NCBI RefSeq assembly: GCF_002288925.2
Contig: NW_022098008.1
Span: 2,735,110 to 2,799,109, forward strand
Length of the DNA stretch: 64,000 nucleotides
From: Delphinapterus leucas
Lineage: Eukaryota; Chordata; Mammalia; Artiodactyla; Monodontidae
Direction of reading: 5' to 3'
Shown: positions 10,386 through 22,839 of the stretch, piece after piece
Layout of the letters: the number at the start of each line of letters is the position of its first letter
Position numbering within the stretch: the first letter of the stretch is position 1
Notes under the pieces: generated by a model
What the model saw: only the letters and a program-made list of their open reading frames with translations
What the model was told of the DNA's origin: nothing
Database searches by the model: none
Position numbers and translations under genes: made by a program

Positions 10386-13300
10386 GTGTTCATTTTGTTA
10401 CTGAAATGTCACATATAGTCAAAAGAATAAATACATACAAAGGAATGGGAGTAAAATAAACACCTTTGAGCCCACATTGCAGTTTAAGTGATAGGAATAC
10501 CAATACCTTTGATGGCTCCTGTATTCCTTCTCCAACCAGGCCCACATCCCGGCTTCCTTCTTGAACTTTGTGGTCCTAATTCCCTGGGGTTTCTTACATT
10601 CCTATCATATATGTCTGTAACCTTAGCCACATACTGTTTACTTCTACCTGTTTTTACTCTATGTAAATGAAATTCCATTTCATTTAGTCTTTGTGACTTG
10701 CATTTTTCATTCAGTGTTATGTTTTAGATGCTAATCTATGTTGGCATGTGCTGTAGGTCAATCATTTCACTCTGCATGCCATTTCTCCGTATGAAAATGC
10801 TGCAATTTTCCACCTCTTGTCCTTCGACATTCCACTTGTTTTAATTTTTCTCACAACAAATATTCTTCTAGAAACTTTCTTGCGCACGTCCCCTGAAGCA
10901 GATGTGAGAGTTTCTCTAGAGAATATATGACTAGGAGTAGACGTACTGAATCGTTGGATACCAACTGGTCTTACTGAAGGTGGTTGTATCCACATCATTT
11001 GTGTATGAGTGTTTCCACTGCTACGAGATCATGGTCAATACTTGCTGTTAGCTGATATGCTAGTTGTTTCAATCCGATGATTATATAAATTGTTCTCTTT
11101 GAGAGTTTAATTTGTATTTCCCTAGTGTCGCCTATCTTTTCATATATTCATTTCTTTTTTTTTTTTTTTTTTGCATTTCTTCTGTGAGCTGCCTATTCAC
11201 ATCTTTCGCTAATTTTTCTTTTAAGTTATTTCTTTATTTAGTTTAAGAGGCTTACATTCAATATCTAGACTTATAATATCCAGGCACTGACTTTTTGTTG
11301 TTGTATGTGTTGTAAATGTCTTCAGTCAGATTTTGGCACTGTTCCCTCACCTTTTGCATAGAGCTTTGTGGAAGTTCTTAATTTTAATGTAACCTAATTG
11401 ATCTATTTTCTTTTCTTCTAAAATGTCAGGTTTCTTTTCTCTTTATTAAAAAGGCATTTCCTACACTAAGGTCATAAATATATTCTGCCTATTTGGTCCC
11501 CGAATGTTTTCAGTTTCACCTTTACATCGTCTGTAATTGATTTTTGTATTTGATTAGTTACTCCCCATAGATAAATGTTTTGGCAACATCTTATTAAATA
11601 GTTGATTATTCTACTGATGAGTGAAGCCACATCTGTCATATTTCTTCTCCATATGTATGTAGGAATTTTTCTGGACTCTCTCTTCTGTCCCAAAGTTCTA
11701 CCGAAATCCATTGCCCATTCCACAAACTACTGCTGTGGCTAAATCCTGCTCTCTGGACACTATGATCTTCTTCTTCAGGACTAGCCTTTGTACAGTACTG
11801 CTCTTTAGAAATTTTTAATATTTGCTCTATAGCCCATTACTTGGTCAAATCTTATGGATCGTTCTCTTCAAATTTAACTTGCTGTTAAATCGTACCCATA
11901 TTGAACGTGTGGGGTCAGATTTAATTTGATGTTTCAATTGCTGTGTATTATAATCTCTCACCATGATGGCAGAAACTTCAATTTGACTTATTTAATTTTT
12001 TTTTCCTTATTTTGGAGCTATAAAATTAAGTTTATACAAGGTTAGAATTGATATACCTTCCTAGTAAATTAAATGTTTTAACCATTATGGGTGAAGTATA
12101 CACTAGTATAGTTTTTCTCCTTAACATCTGTTTTGCCTTATGTTAGTATCATTGTATCTGCTTTATTTGCATTAGTAGTTGGACTGTTACTTTAATTTTT
12201 TTACTTTCAAACTTTCTGTGTTTTTTTTTTTTTTTAGGACGTCTGTCTTAAAAAGCATGTTGATGAATTTTGTTATATCTAATCTGGACAATTTGTCTTT
12301 AAGAGGTTTATGTTTTTTATGATTTCTGATACATTTTGATTTATTTCCACCATGTACTTTCTATTCTGTGTTATTCTTTTTTCTCCATTTTTTTTGTTGT
12401 TTTTTTTTCTTTAAATTGTTTTTACTTATTCCATTTTTGGCCTTGATGAGTTTGGAAAATGTATACTTTTTTTAAATTGTTTTGGTGGTTTCCATGGATT
12501 TGAGACAGGAGATTTTAACTTGACTTACTGCAAATTAAACATTTATTGTCTTTCTAAACAATGTAAGAGATTTAGAATTCTTTAGCTTTACCTCCCTCTT
12601 TAGTTATATGTTTCTAGCATTTTATAGTTTCTAATATTTTATTTCTGTGTTTTATTTCTTTACATAAGTAAGGCTTATTATTATTTCATGAAGGCATTGT
12701 TTGTTTTGTGTTTATCATCTTTTTGGTTTCCCATTTCTACTTGCACTCAAGATCTTCCTTTTGGGTTGTTTTCTTCCAACTGCAGTAAGCTGTCATCTTT
12801 GGCTTATCAGAGAAATGTCTTTCTATTGTCCCCATCTTTAAGGCAGGGGCTCAGACACCTGACTCTAGGTTGGAAGAAACTCTCAGCACTTTGACGCTAA
12901 TCCATTTTATCCTCGTTTCTACTGCTGGTTTTGAGAAAGTGGCTTTAAAGATGGACAATTTTCCATCATAAACCGTTCGTCTTCAGTTTTCATTTGGTAG
13001 TAAGCCTTTCCGTTTCTGTCTGCAGGGAGATGTCTTTACTTGCCCTGACTCTTGAAAGACAGCATTTCAGGGCATCCCAGTTTGGGTCGACAGTCCCTTT
13101 TTCTCTCTGGCTGTACTGAAGTTCTCCTGTTTGTCTTTCGCGTTCTGCCAAGTCACCGCACTGTGTCCAGGTGTGGATTTTTATTTGTCCGGCTTGGGGT
13201 TTATCAGTTTTCCTTAATAAAAAGATTTTTGTCATTTACCTTCTCTGGAAAATGACCAGTCATGATCTTCTTAAATGTCACATATTCCTCACTGATATTT

Positions 13301-13850
13301 TATTCTTCTAACATCCAGATAGATGAATATTAGATCTTATTACTCTGCATTTCATGCCTCTAACCTTTCTTTTCATTTTCTCTTTGTTTATCTCCATGGT
13401 ATCCTGGATACTTTCTTTAGATAGACCATCCAGCTCAGTTCCCTTTTCAGTTGTCTCTAATATCTGTCTAATGTATAATAATTAACTCTCCATTGGTTTT
13501 CTCCTTTTAATAATCACATTTTCATTTCTAGATATTATACTAGATATGCTTCTTCTACAAACCTACCTAGTTATTCTGAAAGTCTCTTGTTCTTTCATAC
13601 TTTTAGTATTCTCTCTTATTTTCCTTATTAAACATCATTGTAAGACTTTGTGAATAGTATGTTGCTTGTTTCTTTTGCTTTTTCTTTTCTTTCTTTCTTT
13701 TTTCTTTTTTTTTCTTTTCTGAGACTGGTAAATTATTTCTCCATATGTTTTCTGATTGTTTTTTTTCTGAATAGTGAATTCATCATCATTAGAAATGTGT
13801 GAAATTTTTGAGGCTTTTAAGATGTATTTCTCCAGAGAGACTCATGACTC
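10386..13850 (-). mobile_element. Very old L1 (L1M class), antisense
   Basis: AT-rich, highly diverged sequence whose order of motifs follows an antisense L1: 3'-UTR-like and ORF2 C-terminal pieces at the left (10640-11460), ORF2 body in the middle, and an endonuclease-region signature near 12120-12200 (CTGTTTTGCCTTATGTTAGT). No frame longer than about 80 codons survives. Several fragments or insertions may be merged here; exact joints cannot be set by eye. Confidence 0.65.
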
Positions 13851-13879
13851 CAGCCAGGTTCCTGAGTACACTATCAACT

Positions 13880-14380
13880 CAGGGACACTTTATTATTACT
13901 TAAATTTTTCATTTTGAAATAGTTTTAGACTTTTGTAGAAGTTGTGAAAATAGTACAGAATTTTCATATCCCCTTCACTTAGATCCCTTGACTTTAAAAT
14001 TCACACAACCATAGTAAAATCATCAAAGTCAGGGAATTACCATAGTTACAGCACCTTTAGTTAAACTGTAGATCTTATTTAAATTTCACCAATTTTCCGC
14101 CAATACTCTATTTCTGCTCCAGTACCCAATCTAGGATGCTATGTCACGTTTATTTTTTTGCTTCCTTAGGCTCACAAATCTGTGTCAGGCCATCAGTCTT
14201 TGTCTTCAAACACCTGACACTTCTGAAGAATATTGGTTATTTTGTGGAATGTCTTTCAATTCAGGTTTGTGTGGTATTTTTTCATGATTACTTTGAACTT
14301 ATGCATTTTGGGCAATGACGTTGTACCCTTCTTGGGCATCATATCATGGCTGCTGTCAATTAGTTCTCAGTTTGGGGTTA
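13880..14380. mobile_element. Old L1M-type 3'-UTR-like repeat
   Basis: Motifs GTAGAAGTTGTGAAAATAGT, CCCCTTCACTTAGATCCC, ATCAAAGTCAGGGAATTAC and GACACTTCTGAAGAATATTG occur in the order seen in a widespread old L1 3'-end repeat. A related copy occurs at 53030-53600. The orientation relative to L1 was not established. Confidence 0.55.
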
Positions 14381-14935
14381 CAGGACATAAGGTAGCATAA
14401 TTTAGAGCCCCAGACCCAGGTAAAGGTGAGTTTATGGTTACAGATTCTCAGGAAAGACTTATACTTCTTTGCCCAAAGGCAAATCTTAAAGAATTGTTTT
14501 ATTATTGCTTTTTTCCTTGAGATATTTTTTCCCTCTTCTTTCAACTTTTAACAACAGGTGTACACTTTCATATTTCTATTATGTGAATACAGATCTTCTT
14601 TCACACCTCACAGTGATTAAGGTTTTATCTCTTGCCCCATGCACATGTTCTATTAAATTGAGAACTCTAAACCTCCAGGGATGAGCAGATGCACTCAGAC
14701 TTGGTAATATCTCTGAATTCACCCTTTCTTATTGATTTTGGCTTCTGTGAATTATCCTCTGTTGGTGTACATTAAAAGAAATATATACACATATGTGTGT
14801 GTATGTGTATACATATATATATATATATATATAATTTATTTTATGTTATCTATTCTTTTAGAAATTCTGTGTCAGGAGTGCTCTTAAGTTATGTGGCCTA
14901 AATATTAATTGAATAAATGAAAAGATAGGGAAATT
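14381..14935. other. Unique DNA with TA/TG microsatellite
   Basis: No gene or dispersed repeat is recognised apart from the alternating tract listed separately. Confidence 0.5.
14781..14835. repeat. TA/TG alternating microsatellite
   Basis: ATATATACACATATGTGTGT continues into a TATATA block. All bases alternate purine and pyrimidine, so slippage and melting are likely. Confidence 0.9.
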
Positions 14936-15370
14936 AAAAGTAAGCCTATTTTAGGCATCTATCCCAGAAAATATTTACAAATGTTTCCAATATTTTGTAC
15001 AAAGATGTTCACTGCAGTGTTATTTATAGTAGGGAAAGATTGAGAATAACCTAAACCAAAAGAAAATGGCTAATTAAATTAGGGCACATCCATTTGAAAA
15101 ATAATAATAATGCACCCATTGAAATTATGCTCTTAAAGAATGTTTAAAGGTGTAAGATGATACAGATATATTGTGATTTCAAGTGAATTTAAATATATCA
15201 ATAAAGAAGTACTTAGAGAAACCCTGAGAAAAAATGTGTCAGAAGTGAACAGGGTTTCTTCATGATTCACGTACGTTTCTGTGCTTTCAAAAACTTCTAC
15301 ATTGCTATGTATTTGTAACTTTGTAATCAGAGGAAATAAAGGGAAACAGCAAAGTGAAATTTCAAACTGC
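14936..15370 (+). mobile_element. Old L1M fragment, sense
   Basis: GATGTTCACTGCAGTGTTAT followed by TAGTAGGGAAAGATTGAGAA is the diverged ORF2 C-terminal signature of old L1s, and the AT-rich 3' UTR follows. It is 5' truncated. Confidence 0.7.
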
Positions 15371-15689
15371 ATTAATTTAATAAATGTTTATTGAGCAACT
15401 ACAAACTTACAGATACTGCAACAACACAGTCATCTGTTCATCCAGAATTGAGAGTGAAATTACAATTAATGGGAGGATTAAGGAATCGTGTCTTCTGATT
15501 AGAAGCCCTCTCCCTTCAACTAATAGGCTTAGCCAGACAGCAGAGCTGCAGAGCTGAAGATAAAGTGTTATTCGTTTTCACTTCTCTTTTCTCATTATCC
15601 AGTAACTAATAAAATAAGGTACTTTTTTTAGCCCGGTGTAAAAAACAGTAAATTTTCTATTTCCAAGTGTCTCTGCAGCATGCTTGTTG

Positions 15690-15800
15690 CATTTCTGTCT
15701 GAGCCCTGGTTCTGCAAGTAACAGGCCGTGCATTCTTGGGCAAGTTACCTCCTGTTCTGAACCATGCATTCCTTCCCTGTAAGTGGGATTGTCTCTAAGA
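15690..15800 (+). repeat. MIR SINE fragment
   Basis: GAGCCCTGGTTCTGCAAGTA and CTTGGGCAAGTTACCTCCTG match the MIR central part. The 3' half is lost or decayed. Confidence 0.7.
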
Positions 15801-16234
15801 CCTATTTTGATTTTGTGATTTCAAAGCTGGGATTGCTATAGAAAGCAAATTTTATATTATGGTTATTTTTACCAGTGACATTTTATGTTGAATATAAATT
15901 AAGGCTTTTCTAAAACTCCAATTCTTCCTACAGAGTAGCCTTTTGGGTTCCAGAAATGAAGTATTTAGTTGGACATATTTAGCCTAAGAATGATTCTTGT
16001 TTGTGTCTGACACTGACAGCTTCACTGGTAGATGAAATCTAGAGGTTGCTGACATTGAATGTGAGAGAGTATAAAAGGCTATATAAAGTGAAGGAGAGAA
16101 GAGGGTTGGTCCTTGGGGACTCTGCCATCTGAGAGAGAGGGTAGGTGCAGAAATAAACACGGCTGCTTAGAGGTTTGTAGAAACTTCCCTGGCTCGGTGA
16201 AATAAGTTTCACAAGGTTTTGTGTCTCTTAAAAT
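15801..16234. other. Unique DNA, no recognisable feature
   Basis: No gene or repeat is recognised. It is moderately AT-rich and borders the target-site duplication of the next L1. Confidence 0.5.
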
Positions 16235-16246
16235 TAAAGGTGTTTA
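16235..16246. repeat. Target-site duplication, left copy
   Basis: TAAAGGTGTTTA is repeated exactly at 17117-17128 and brackets the L1 body. A perfect 12-bp duplication is a classic L1 integration footprint. Confidence 0.85.
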
Positions 16247-17116
16247 GTTCATGCGGCTCAATATCCAAAAAACAAACAACCCAATCAAAAAATGGGCAGA
16301 AGACCTAAATAGACATCTCCCCATAGAAGACATACAGATAGCCAAGAGGCACATGAAAAGATACTCAACATCGCTAATTATTAGAGAAATACAAATAAAA
16401 GCTACAATGAGGTATCACCTCACACCAGTTAGGTGTGAAAAAAGTCTACAAACAATAAATCCTGGAGATGGTGTGGAGAAAAGGGAATGCTTCTACACTG
16501 TTGGTGGGAATGTAAATTTGTACAGCCACTATGGAGAACAGTATGGAGGTTTCTTAAAAAACTAAAAATAGAGCTACAATATGATCCAGTGATCCCACTC
16601 CTGGACATATATCCAGAGAAAAACATGGTTCAAAAGGACACATGTACCCCAATGTTCATTGAAGCACTGTTTACAATAGCCAAGACATGGAAGCAACCTA
16701 AATGTCCACCAACAGATGAATGGATAAAGAAGATGCAGTACATATATACAATGGAATATTACTCAGCCATTAAAAAGAGTGAAATAATGCCATTTGCAGC
16801 AACATGGATGGACTTAGAGATGATCATACTAAATGAAGTACTTAGAGATGATCATACTAAATGAAGTAAGTCAGGCAGAGAAAGACAAATATCATATGAT
16901 ATCGCTTACATGCAGAATCTAAAAAAAAATGATACAAATGAACTTATTTATAAAACAGAGACAGACTCACAGACTTAGAGAATGAACTTATGGCTACCAG
17001 CTGGGAAGGGTGGCGGGGAGGGATAGATTGAGAGTTTGGGATTGACATGTACACACTGCTATATTTAAAATAGATGACCAACAAGGACCTACTGTAAAAT
17101 AATTTAAAAAAATAAA
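16247..17116 (+). mobile_element. 5'-truncated L1, sense, ORF2 C-terminus to A-rich tail
   Basis: About 870 bp. It begins inside ORF2 ([15 protein letters not shown], then [20 protein letters not shown] and YSAIKKSEIMPFAATWMDLE), runs into the 3' UTR and ends in an A-rich tail with AAATAAATAAA. Target-site duplications flank it. The protein resembles that of the older L1 at 1886-5835, so both are of a similar subfamily. ORF2 is broken by frameshifts, one caused by a 28-bp tandem duplication. It is not functional. Confidence 0.92.
16812..16867. repeat. Perfect 28-bp tandem duplication inside L1 ORF2
   Basis: 16812-16839 and 16840-16867 are identical, starting ACTTAGAGATGATCATAC. Because 28 is not a multiple of three, it shifts the ORF2 frame and creates an early stop at 16862-16864. 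It arose after or during insertion. Confidence 0.95.
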
Positions 17117-17128
17117 TAAAGGTGTTTA
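17117..17128. repeat. Target-site duplication, right copy
   Basis: Identical to 16235-16246 and lies directly after the A-rich tail. Confidence 0.85.
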
Positions 17129-19740
17129 AATCTAATATACCCAAATATTAACAGGTATTACATTTAGACGGTGGATACAAGCTTGTTAATAATTTTCCGT
17201 ATGTTTGAAATATGTTATAATTAAGTCTGCTTGAGGTGGATCCCCAAACTTGATGGAGGTAGCCATCCCTGGCAGCAGGAGGGCAAAAGGCACCTGAGTT
17301 TGGGATAAGTTTACTCCCATGATCAATAAACTCCCTAAATGATCCCAAGCGGGCGTGAGGTGTGGGGATTGTTAGAAGCAGCTGGTGTTCCAGCCAACAG
17401 GGAGCCACCAGAGGCCTCCAGAAGGGCTGTGGGGAGGAATGCCCTGAGGGCAGGGCTCAGGCTTGGCTGGGGATTGCTGATGTAACCCGGGGGTGGGGGT
17501 GGGGTGGGGGGGGAACATCCTGGGGCCAGGATGGAAACTCCTCCTGGCGACTCCTTGAAGACAAAGCAGCTCTTTACAGTATTTTCCTCCAAAGCCATGT
17601 CCCCATCCCTTTTTGATTCTTTTTTCCTCCCAGCCCTTCCTGGTTGGTGAATTCTGAGAGGCGCTGAAAGATCCATTGAGCATACTTTCCCTCACTTCTC
17701 TGTCCTTTTATCTGGACAGTGGAGACAAAGGGTAATTAATTTCTGACTTCTCACTTAAATTCTATTACATGTCTTTCAGAAGGGATCACAGCTCCTATGT
17801 AGATAGCTGTCAACCATCAGACCTGCTCTTTTGACACCAAAGGTTGTCTCCTTTTAAAATATGTATAATTCACTCGCAGTAGAAGATATTTGTTTACTTG
17901 CTTTTGGTATGAAAATACTGAATCCTTAAACTAGGCTTGGCCTGGTCTTCCAAGTTCTGATTAACCGGGACCTAACAGTATCATCAAGACACAGAGTTAA
18001 ATGTAACACTAGGAAGTTCATTACAGAAAGGGAAGAAACCTGCTTTCTTTTTTTCCACGTAAAATTAGTTTTCAAGACGGAATTTATCAGAAGCTACATT
18101 TGTGGATTGTGCTTACGCTTTCACTATTTTAAAAAAAAAAGCAGGCGGTACACCTTTCATTTCTGACCACTTCTGCAATTACCTTTGACCTCTAATTTAA
18201 AATACAAAAGTACTTGTGGAAAGATGGTATTTTCTTCCCAAACTGCACATCACCATCTTCTGATTAGGGCAAAGGATGGAAAGATGATCTACTATCAAAT
18301 AATGTTCCCTGTTAAATATCATGATATAGCTTTGATCTAGATGCAGAAAATAGCAGATTTCTTTTCCCTCAGAGAACATAGCCTTTATCATGCAATTATT
18401 ACTTGACTAATTGGTTCTACGTAAAGTACAAAGTTGGGCTATTGGCTAATCTGAGTCCGAAAAAAATGTGGTTGTCAATTGTTTAGATGACATTTGATTG
18501 GCATTACCTATGTCCTAAGTAATTATGGTTTTATTCGAGTCAATATTGCTTGCATTTATCATGCATGGAGTGGAAACTGTGGCATAACTGTTGGGATAAT
18601 TGGGCATTGGGGATTATTAGAAGTCTTTATTATGTGGAAATGCCTAAATAACATCTGCTCCAACATTCCTGTTCTTCTGGGCTGCTTTGTAGTTGCCATG
18701 TCTTTAGGGACCTTCAAACCAAGAAACAAAGAAATTCAATATAAACTGCACTTCATGTAAAGCCCTTTAAACCCATCAAGTGAGTGTGGCCTGGATCTGG
18801 GTTAGCCTGAGCCTCAGTGAGGAGAGAAAGGCTTACCCAGTGTTCTCCCCTGGTTTTAATATAAACACTAATCTTAGGCCCTCTGTTTTTTTCTACTTGC
18901 AGCAGTAAGTATAATTTAAGAAAACTATTTGCTGAAGCCAGTGTTGCTAAATTGATCTCTGAATCGCAACCTAACACTTGAATTGTAATCCTGGGGCTCA
19001 GGTACTCTGAGTGGCTCAGGAACATCTTTTGTTTGGTTTGGTTTGGTTTCATGTTATTTTCGCTCTTGAAATGAGGCATTTCTTCCCAAGAAAGAGACTA
19101 TTTTTGGTGGAATGTGGAGAGGAACAATATTGCTGGCAGAGCTGGGGTTAGGGCTGCCACCTGGAATGGGTAGCCACCACGCACGCTGTCCCCATGCTCC
19201 AGGTGGCAGTGGATCTGAGGCCACACCTGCCAACCCTTGGCTCTGGCCCTCATGCCTCGTGAGGACACAGCATGCCATGTGCCTTGTGTGCAGTGGATTG
19301 CATTGATGTTCAGCCACGGTGGTGAGGGTATGTTAACCAGCATGTGTCCTGCCTGGGCTGTGAAGGAACAGATGTGGGGATGGTGGTGTCCTTGATGGGG
19401 GCGCTGGGGGCACAGTCTCTGTAAGAAAGAAGAGTCTGTATAAATGCAGCTCACCCAGGCTGGAGGCCTGGGGATGGGGAGAGGACCCTGAAGGGTCCAG
19501 GGGGAGTGCAGTGCAGGTTCAAGCTCCTTTCTAGTAAGTTCCAGGAGGTTCAGCCCTTTCTGCAGCCCCCACTTCAGGTCCCTCTTGAAATCTCAACCAC
19601 CTGTGCGGGGACATTGGCCTCAGCACCAGACACCAAACGCTGTTTTAGCAGCTCCCACAGTGGCCTCAAATTAAATCTATCTAAAAATCTCTTTTTCTAC
19701 TTCATGTCTAGTGGTCTTTTTCTCTGATCGAACCCTGATA
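17129..19740. other. Unique DNA, no gene recognised
   Basis: It has a GC-richer part at about 17230-17660 with a G-rich tract (listed separately), an AT-rich middle, and a GC-richer part at 19100-19460. A short GGTTT run lies near 19028-19049. The frames on both strands at 17335-17695 and 19054-19454 have no domains and overlap each other, as expected by chance in GC-rich DNA. Confidence 0.5.
17489..17513 (+). other. G-quadruplex-type G tract
   Basis: Four G runs of 5, 5, 4 and 8 bases are each separated by a single T. This is an ideal intramolecular quadruplex pattern with one-base loops. Any role is inference. Confidence 0.8.
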
Positions 19741-19795
19741 AGTATAACATGGTGTATGTGTGTGTGAATGTGTGGTTGTGTGTCTGTGTGTAGGG
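19741..19795. repeat. Degenerate TG-rich microsatellite
   Basis: TGTATGTGTGTGTGAATGTG and further TG repeats with interruptions. The interruptions suggest an old, stabilised array. Confidence 0.8.
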
Positions 19796-19829
19796 CTGTA
19801 AAGGACTTTTCCGGATCCTTTCAGATTAT

Positions 19830-21000
19830 TTTAACCTTCTGTACTTTTAAAATTTTTATCTTGATTTTTTGGGAAATTCTGAGCAAAACCCTCTGAATCT
19901 GCCTTTTCCTCAACTGGAAGTTCCCAGGTAGACCTGTCCACCACCCCTGAGCCAAAGGGATTTGGGGTGGTGGGCCAACGGTCAGAGTTTTCTGACTTTC
20001 TCTCTTCTGGGGTCGACAAGACTTGGGAGCCCCAAGGACATGGACCTGAACCAAAAAACAGGACAAACCTCAACCAAATCAAGATATAAATGGAAGAAGA
20101 TAGACACTGTTACGTCAGAAATTAATGGCCTATAAAATTAAGAACTGGAACATCAAGAGATAGGACTTATGGAGAAAAAAGGTCAGAGAATTGCACGGAA
20201 GATCTGAGAGATCTACACAAAATGGCTGGTGTTCCAGAGTCAGAAAAGGGAAAAGTATTTAAGCTAATAATAGATGAGAATTTCTGAGCTAAGGAGAGGC
20301 TCACATTTGTTGACTGAAATAGCTAACAAGTATATACACCTAGACATGTCTAAAATAAAGGAAAACATTTGAATAAGTTTCTAGGATCAAATATCCAGTT
20401 ATTAATGAAACGGAGACATCATGTTGCTATCAGTTTTCTCAAGTATAAACAGAGCAAGTAAAACACAGTGCAACTATGTACAACAGGATCATATACTGTA
20501 AATTACAGGTGGCTCAGGGAGAGGACTGCACACCAGGATTTCTATACCCAGTCAAGCTATCATTGACCTGACAAGGTGGAAGATATTTACAGATACATAC
20601 AAGTCAGAGAATACACAGAGTGGGGTCTATATGAGGAAAGTCCTCGAGAGGACGCCGAATGGATACAAATGCATTTGGGTCAGATTTGGAGAGAGCAGAA
20701 ACAGCCAGTACTGTTCCACGCTGAGCCCAAGTTGGCATCTCTCCCTCTCTTTCTCTCTGGATGAGCATATACTATTTGGGAATGTGTAATTGTGTGCTAA
20801 GTTATGTTTCTGGCAACAGACGAGGCATACTTCCAGGGAAATTCTTATAGCAATCTAAAATAAAATTGACTAAACTCTCGTAATTAAATAGAGGAGTAAT
20901 TATGTTCCAAAGAATACATGGAGGACATGTCAATGGAGGACAGTGCTGAAAGAAAAATATTCTAAATGTGTCAAAACAATGTTTTATTTGAGCGGACATT
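19830..21000. other. AT-rich DNA, possibly decayed L1/HAL1 material
   Basis: Phrases such as CACCAGGATTTCTATACCCA (20531-20550) and the surrounding purine-rich plus strand resemble the ORF1-proximal parts of old L1 or HAL1 elements. The match is weak and no frame survives. It may be unique sequence. Confidence 0.3.
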
Positions 21001-21860
21001 GTGTGAGGGGGAATGGGGTGGGAGAGAATAGAATAACTTAATAAATCTTTATTTCATTTTCATATTTAAAGGAAATAAATGTTTTATTGTGAGTGTGAGG
21101 AAAGAACAGGTAAGCCCGAGAGGAATAAAGAATAAGTAGAATTTCTAAATTTATGAAGGGAAAGGGGAATGCATTAAACCAGCAAAAAAAAAAGAAAAAA
21201 AAGAAAGAAATCCAGCGAGAGGGAAAAAGGGGGCCACCAAGTAAAATAAATAATAACAATAAAGTAAAACTGAAGGGACGTATTCAAGTATATGGATCCT
21301 AACATTGCTTGTAAATGACTCAGATTCTTTGGTTACAAAGCAGAGACTGTCTGGTAAGCTTACAAATCAAACTCTCGCTTTGTGCTATTAATGAAACTTT
21401 ATTTTCATGTCTCCAGTGCTTTATGAGAGTAACTCCCACATAGTGGACCCTCAGATCGTCTTTTAATGAAAGTGAATCCGCGGAAACATCTCAAACATTT
21501 CTATTGGATACTTTACTGATTTGTGTGGCAAGGAAATAGAACTAATATGTTTTGGAAAGTTTTCCAACAATAAGATTGATATAAAATAATCCTGTTTAAT
21601 CCTCAGTTGGTCAGTTAATCCATTAGTCAGAAGGTCCGGCTCTTCTTAACACTTTTATTAATTGAAATATTACCTCAGGTAAAGCAGCAATTCTATAATA
21701 GTGTCTCATGAGGTACTGTTGTTTTGCTGTTTCCTGGAAAGAAGGGAGTTAGAAGAAAGACCAGAAAACTGATTCCATTCATACGTCTTATCATTCCTTA
21801 TCTAGTCATTTTGCAGTTCCCGGAAAAATTGTGTGTTTTTGTTGTGGTTCATTATGCCTG
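21001..21860. other. Unique AT-rich DNA
   Basis: An A-rich purine stretch at 21183-21212 is the only clear structure. No gene or dispersed repeat is recognised. Confidence 0.5.
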
Positions 21861-22660
21861 GTTTGTGGCTCCTTCTCACTGTCTTCGTTTGCCCTTGCCG
21901 GCTTGAGGCACTCAGGAAGCTCTTCGACCTCTGGCTGAGTGATTCCACTGGGGGTTCTCATGCTGGACTCCGCTCTTTCCTACCGTCGGGCCTGGAACAC
22001 GCTGGAGATCGCAGCCGCGGTGCTCCGGGGCCCAGTCTGGCCACTTGCACCACTAGCTGCAAACTCCTGCCATGTGCCCTGTGAGGCCTGATCTGCACGC
22101 ACTGGGAAGCTCTTTGCCATCTCAGAGATCCTGAAAGCAAAGGGAGGAGAAAGGGATGCTGTGGCATCATCCATGGGCTTCCGCTTGTCCCTCCCATGTC
22201 CGGGCACCAGCTCCTCTGCTTACTGTGTGGGAGGGAACTGGCTTTCCCGCCTGGAAGTCATGTCAGCTCCTCACTTAGAGGCAGGCAGGCAACCTCGGAA
22301 AGCAGGTCAGTGTGGTCTGCCCCCGCCCGCCTTCCCATCCCGGTCCACCAAGATGCTCGGAGAAAACCTCTCCCCCCGGCTTCAAGATGGCAAATGGTGC
22401 TCCCTCTTGCCCACTGGCCAGGGCTGGCCCACGAGGTGTCCACGCCAGCCTCGCGCCCTGGAGATCGCAGCGCGGGTGGGGGTGGGGGAGGGGGGAGGAG
22501 CTCGGTGCTGCGCGTTCCAGAACTTTCTTTTAAATGGCAACGATTGGTGGTTGACATGCCTCTGTGGCAGGAAAGAAACAAATGCGCTGCTTTTGCCTTT
22601 GCGCAGCTTCATTCTGGAGAGGTTTCCCCAGTGCACTGTTCCTGGAAAACAGTTTCCACA
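21861..22660. other. GC-rich unique segment
   Basis: It is GC-rich with some CpG (ACCGTCGGG, GCAGCCGCGG, CTCGCGCC, GCGCGGGT) but less dense than a CpG island. Overlapping frames of up to 199 codons exist in several frames on both strands, with no domain, so none is called. A 14-mer CTGGAGATCGCAGC occurs at 22002-22015 and again at 22458-22471. It could be a decayed exon, a regulatory element or merely a GC-rich patch. Confidence 0.4.
22474..22495 (+). other. G-quadruplex-type G tract
   Basis: G runs of 3, 5, 5 and 6 are separated by T, T and A. This is the second strong quadruplex pattern of the window, at the 3' side of the GC-rich segment. Confidence 0.75.
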
Positions 22661-22839
22661 TAAACAAATTATTAGTTTTACCAGCCCTCCTCGTAAACAC
22701 TTTCCCACTCTCCCCCCAAAGCCACATCTGTATGAAGCAGGGATGCAGTACAGGATTTGAGAGGAAAGTAATGCTGCCAAATACATTATTTCATTCAAAC
22801 TTTTAATGGTGCTTGCTTGGTTTTTACCATTTTTTTTTT

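Noticed and set aside
13880..14380. Retroviral LTR
   Set aside because: Motif order fits an old L1 3'-end repeat better and there are no LTR-type ends.
16251..16864. Open frames of 104 and 125 codons that look protein-like
   Set aside because: They are L1 ORF2 fragments in different frames, already covered by the L1 call, and not host genes.
22161..22760. 199-codon plus frame
   Set aside because: It lies in GC-rich DNA with equally long frames on other frames and strand; no domain, no conserved motif, no splice context.
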